This document shows, one piece after another, positions 12,675 to 15,845 of a DNA stretch of 15,845 bases (its first letter is position 1; every line of letters begins with the position of its first letter). A program made the translations under genes and the position numbers. The notes below the pieces were generated by a model that did not search any database, was not told where the DNA came from, and saw only the letters and a program-made list of their open reading frames with translations. This DNA is from GCA-2747515 sp964427825 (GTDB taxonomy: Bacteria; Patescibacteriota; Minisyncoccia; Moranbacterales; GCA-2747515): positions 1-15,845 of the forward strand of contig CAYRUU010000021.1 in assembly GCA_964427825.1 (NCBI GenBank). The letters run 5' to 3'.

Positions 12675-15512
12675 TCACAGAAACTGCGCCGTGGGACTTA
12701 CTGCAACGTTTTTCAACTCTTGCGGTGAGCCCGCAAACACCACCTGACCGCCTTGTGCGCCACCGTCCGGTCCCAGTTCAATCACCCAGTCTGCGTGCAT
12801 GATCACATCAATATTGTGCTCCACAACAATCACCGTATTCCCCTTATCGACCAACTGATCCAACATCACAAGTAATTTTTTCATATCGTCAAAGTGTAGT
12901 CCCGTTGTGGGCTCATCCAAAATATAGAGTGTTTTGCCCGTTGATTTGCGCGACAGTTCCGTGGCAAGCTTAATACGCTGCGCCTCGCCACCGGAGAGGT
13001 TGGTCGCACTCTGTCCAAGTGTAATATATCCAAGTCCCACCTTGCGCATGGTGTACAATTTTTCCGCAATCAAGGGGTGACTTTTGAAAAATGCATAGGC
13101 GTAGTCCACACTCATGTCCAGCACGTCGGCAATCGTCACGCCATTGTATTCAATTTCCAGAACCGTACTGCTGTAGCGACGTCCGGCACACTCCTCGCAC
13201 GGCACATACATGTCCGGCAGCATGTGCATTTCCACTTTCACCAAGCCATCACCGCGACACACCTCGCATCGCCCGCCACGCATGTTGAAACTGAAATAAC
13301 TCGCGTCCAGCTTCTTCTCCTGCGCCCGATCGGTTGATGCAAAGAGTTCGCGAATGTGCGTGAAAACGCCCGTATAGGTCGCCGTATTTGATCGCGGCGT
13401 CCGCCCGATCGGCGCTTGATCAATCATAATCACCTTGTTGATGTTGGACAGACCCGTCACCTTTCGATGTGCACCAGGAACGGTTGCCGCGCGATGAAAT
13501 TTTTGCGCCAGCGCGCGCGACAAGATTGTGTGCACAAGCGTGGACTTACCGCTGCCACTCACACCGCACACCGCCGTTAGCACACCCAGGGGAAAATCCA
13601 CCGTGATGTTTTGCAAATTATGCTCCGTCGCACCCACGACACTGATACTCTTACCGCTGCCAGTACGCTGCTTCTTCTTTGTGGATACGCGCAATTTCTT
13701 TGCCACATACTGCGCGGTCTTCGTGTTGGCCTTCTTCATCTCGGCAAGCGTGCCGGCAAAAACCAACTGTCCGCCCTCCTCACCAGCACCAGGGCCCATG
13801 TCAATCAACCAATCCGCCGCACGCATAATATCGGCATCGTGTTCCACGACGATCAACGTATTATGCGCCTGTTGCAACTTGTGCATCGCTTCCAATAACT
13901 TGTGTGTGTCGCGACTATGCAGTCCCGCCGTCGGCTCGTCAAGCACATAGATCACGCCCGTGAGATCCGATTTGATTTGCACCGCAAGACGAATGCGCTG
14001 CGCCTCACCGCCGGAGAGTGTATGACTACTGCGCGACAGCGTCAGGTATTCCACACCAACATCGCACAGTGCCTGCGAACGCGCAATCATCTCATCCGTC
14101 AGTGTACGTACGGCAATGCGCTGCGCCTCACTACTGCCGCTGTGCGCCGTCGCTACATCGCGCATCATGGTGATAAACATTGGCAGCGGTGCCGACACAT
14201 AGTCGTCAATCGTGTGGTCATTCATCGTCACCGCAAGATAGGCCTGCTTGAGTCGTTTGCCCTGACACCGTGAACACTGTTGCTCCAGCATAAACCGCTC
14301 CAGTTCGCGACGCATATACTCCGATTTGGTATTGCGATAGCGTTCTTCCAGCTCCGGAATGATGCCATCAAAAGTGTCTCTTGCGTTCTGCGCGGTGTCG
14401 GACGATTCACCGTAAAAGATCATATGGAGGTGCTTCTGCGACAACTTCTTCACTGGTGTGTTCAGTGAAAAACGATGGCGACGCGCTAGTGCTTGCAACG
14501 CTTCATACTGTTTTCCGCGCCCCGTACTCTTGCCGCCGGACTTGCTCCAAATGTGAATCGCGCCCTCGTCAATGGACAGATCATCATTCGGCACCAACAG
14601 CGTCGGATTGATTTCCTTGATCACACCCAAACCGTCACACATCTCACAGGCACCGTCGGGATTGTTGAATGAAAAGCAGCGCGGTGTAATCTCACCAAGT
14701 GTAAATCCCGACGCCTTACAATAGTAGTTATAGGAATATTCTTCTTCTACCGTGTCATGGAGAACAATGCACTGCCCACCGGACAATTTCATCGCTGTGT
14801 CCAAGGAATCCATAACATACTCCCGATCAAACTCTTTCGGCTGATGGATGAAGTGATCCACGACGACATCAATCCGCACCGGCATCGCATCGGTCACATC
14901 GCGCTGCGCCGTTGCCACCGGCGTCACCACACCGTCAATACGCACGCGCATAAAACCCTCCTTCGCCACATCCTGCAGCACCGCACTGTTTTTGCGGTCG
15001 CTCTGCGACAACGGTGCAAGAATAGTAATATCGGTCCCTTCCGGCATGCGCAAAATATGGCGCATAATGTCACGCGTACTTTTACGATGCAGCGGCATCC
15101 CCGTCTGCGGGCAATGCGGCACGCCGATCGTGGCAAAGAGAATACGCAAATAGTCATAAATTTCCGTCATCGTCCCCACCGTGGAACGCACACTCTTGCT
15201 CACGCTCTTTTGATCAATGGCGATAGCGGGTGAGATGTTTTCAATCTTGTCCATATCGGGCTTTGTCAAAACGCCCATGACACTGCGCGCATGCGTGGAC
15301 AAGCTCTCCAAAAAGCGGCGATTGCTCTCGGCATAGATCACATCAAATGCCAAAGAACTCTTACCAGATCCGGATAGCCCCGTCACCACGGTCATCTGTC
15401 CGCGCGGGATATCCACAGAAACATTTTTCAAATTATTCACGCGCGCGCCGCTGACAATAATACGGTCGGCTGCGCCGCGTTCGGCAGTTTTGCGCGGTGG
15501 ACATGTTGCCAT
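12675..15512 (-). CDS. uvrA: Excinuclease ABC subunit A (UvrA)
   Basis: 945 residues from the ATG at 15512, the normal length. UvrA finds DNA damage as a dimer and loads UvrB in nucleotide excision repair. Both ATPase halves are complete: Walker A GLSGSGKSS (45-53) and GVSGSGKST (650-658), signatures LSGGEAQR (499-506 and 839-846), and LDEPTAGLH and LDEPTTGLH. The C-terminal zinc module has all four cysteines (749, 752, 772, 775). The first zinc module is altered: the opening CxxC reads CKAS (265-268), so one ligand is Ser, while CEMC (289-292) is intact and an extra Cys is at 279. A TTG at 15545 would add 11 residues of non-conserved sequence, so I prefer the ATG. It ends with TGA after TAQFL. 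Confidence 0.97.
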   Translation of the reverse strand: MATCPPRKTAERGAADRIIVSGARVNNLKNVSVDIPRGQMTVVTGLSGSGKSSLAFDVIYAESNRRFLESLSTHARSVMGVLTKPDMDKIENISPAIAIDQKSVSKSVRSTVGTMTEIYDYLRILFATIGVPHCPQTGMPLHRKSTRDIMRHILRMPEGTDITILAPLSQSDRKNSAVLQDVAKEGFMRVRIDGVVTPVATAQRDVTDAMPVRIDVVVDHFIHQPKEFDREYVMDSLDTAMKLSGGQCIVLHDTVEEEYSYNYYCKASGFTLGEITPRCFSFNNPDGACEMCDGLGVIKEINPTLLVPNDDLSIDEGAIHIWSKSGGKSTGRGKQYEALQALARRHRFSLNTPVKKLSQKHLHMIFYGESSDTAQNARDTFDGIIPELEERYRNTKSEYMRRELERFMLEQQCSRCQGKRLKQAYLAVTMNDHTIDDYVSAPLPMFITMMRDVATAHSGSSEAQRIAVRTLTDEMIARSQALCDVGVEYLTLSRSSHTLSGGEAQRIRLAVQIKSDLTGVIYVLDEPTAGLHSRDTHKLLEAMHKLQQAHNTLIVVEHDADIMRAADWLIDMGPGAGEEGGQLVFAGTLAEMKKANTKTAQYVAKKLRVSTKKKQRTGSGKSISVVGATEHNLQNITVDFPLGVLTAVCGVSGSGKSTLVHTILSRALAQKFHRAATVPGAHRKVTGLSNINKVIMIDQAPIGRTPRSNTATYTGVFTHIRELFASTDRAQEKKLDASYFSFNMRGGRCEVCRGDGLVKVEMHMLPDMYVPCEECAGRRYSSTVLEIEYNGVTIADVLDMSVDYAYAFFKSHPLIAEKLYTMRKVGLGYITLGQSATNLSGGEAQRIKLATELSRKSTGKTLYILDEPTTGLHFDDMKKLLVMLDQLVDKGNTVIVVEHNIDVIMHADWVIELGPDGGAQGGQVVFAGSPQELKNVAVSPTAQFL

Positions 15513-15789
15513 AAAGCACACGTAATAGAGTTTGAAATATTGCAATTACCAATGATACGGCATTTTGCCCCGGACGTCAAACTTGTGTACCGAAAAAGCG
15601 CACTGTGCAATAGATCTCATTCCGAATACTGCACCACAGCCGAAACCCCGCATATGCGGAGCGGAAGGATCTCCGGGTGAAAGTATGGCAATGGGATCAT
15701 GTGTGATGCATGATGCAAAACACTCCATACACATGGATCCCGGATCAAGCTCGGGATGACATGGAAGAAATATGTGTTATGTGCTTTGT
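15513..15789. other. Non-coding region upstream of uvrA with palindromic elements
   Basis: No supported gene. It must hold the uvrA promoter; the only box near the start is TATTAC (15521-15526) with no convincing -35. It contains a perfect 12-bp palindrome CCGCATATGCGG (15648-15659), an inverted repeat ATCATG/CATGAT around 15700, and the hairpin at 15732-15763. The short ORFs here have no recognisable protein features. Confidence 0.5.
15732..15763. repeat. Palindromic intergenic element, possible terminator of the right-edge gene
   Basis: ATCCCG (15737-15742) pairs with CGGGAT (15752-15757), and flanking CATG (15732-15735) pairs with CATG (15760-15763), giving about 10 bp of stem around a 9-nt loop. 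The core (GGATCCCGGATCAAG and CGGGATGACA) resembles a palindromic motif I recall as scattered between genes in many bacteria. It lies 26 bp after the stop of the gene at 15790, on the side where a terminator would be, but only a weak T-run follows. Confidence 0.5.
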
Positions 15790-15845
15790 TTACGGATTCA
15801 CCGTCACCTGATACGTGACAGTACCCTGATAGATACCAGCTTGCT
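15790..15845 (-). CDS. C-terminal tail of a probable surface protein (cut by right edge)
   Basis: Only the last 17 codons and a TAA stop are in the window. They read AGIYQGTVTYQVTVNP, an alternating hydrophobic/polar beta strand with a Gly/Thr/Val pattern. Such endings are common in exported proteins with immunoglobulin-like or jelly-roll repeats. Too short for a family call; the main support is that the tail ends neatly before a hairpin. Confidence 0.45.
   Translation of the reverse strand, partial: QAGIYQGTVTYQVTVNP

Noticed and set aside
15513..15545. Upstream TTG start extending UvrA by 11 residues
   Set aside because: The extra residues (QYFKLYYVCF) do not look like a UvrA N-terminus, and an ATG follows at a position giving normal length.
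15546..15734. 62-codon minus-strand ORF upstream of uvrA
   Set aside because: No start signals or family features, Cys/Met/His-rich, and it overlaps palindromic non-coding elements.
1..15845. CRISPR array, tRNA/rRNA genes, insertion sequences, toxin-antitoxin pairs
   Set aside because: I looked for regular direct repeats, cloverleaf-like or conserved rRNA sequence, transposase motifs and small paired ORFs on both strands and saw none.

Overview
The window is 15.8 kb of compact bacterial chromosome with short gaps between genes, nearly all genes on the minus strand, and no rRNA, tRNA, CRISPR array, transposase or phage gene that I can see. The gene set points to a small-genome lineage of the Candidate Phyla Radiation (Patescibacteria, most likely Parcubacteria-like). 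The signs are a Mur ligase without its N-terminal domain, a FemAB-type transferase, LemA-HtpX, a divergent-PAP2 (DUF212) protein, a winged-helix/nucleotidyltransferase protein and an almost complete lack of Shine-Dalgarno sequences. This placement is inferred from gene types recalled from those genomes, not from a search. UGA is used as a normal stop (it ends the uvrA and murE-like genes), so the UGA-to-glycine code of Gracilibacteria/Absconditabacteria does not apply.

Layout, left to right. (1) 1-2003, minus: the N-terminal 667 residues of a large exported right-handed beta-helix protein, running off the left edge. (2) 2064-3571, minus: lemA followed by htpX, a membrane stress-protease pair. 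(3) A 79-bp divergent promoter region, then a DUF212 gene on plus (3651-4094) whose 3' end overlaps the murE-like gene tail to tail. (4) 4071-8733, minus: a tight four-gene string reading M16 zinc peptidase, AI-2E family permease, FemAB transferase, Mur ligase, with gaps of 12, 31 and 12 bp. The last two genes link it to cell-wall building. (5) 8766-10689, minus: typA/bipA as a stand-alone unit with its own strong promoter (TTGACG-17-TATACT), a structured leader and a hairpin terminator. (6) 10896-11604, plus: a Nudix hydrolase gene broken by a frameshift; an 8-bp direct repeat lies at the break, and deleting one repeat unit restores the frame. (7) 11666-12610, minus: a winged-helix plus nucleotidyltransferase-fold protein with a hairpin right after its stop. 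(8) 12675-15512, minus: uvrA, with the first of its two structural zinc modules missing a cysteine. (9) 15513-15789: non-coding, with palindromic elements. (10) 15790-15845, minus: what looks like the last 17 codons of another surface-type protein.

Functionally the window is mostly envelope biology (peptidoglycan cross-bridge and stem peptide, membrane protein quality control, secreted beta-helix protein) plus two housekeeping genes (typA, uvrA). I did not find a clear new multi-gene system. The points most worth following are the disrupted Nudix gene, the unusual Mur ligase next to a FemAB enzyme, the UvrA zinc-site loss, the beta-helix protein with an inserted jelly-roll-like module, and the apparent lack of Shine-Dalgarno sites with promoters placed almost on top of start codons.
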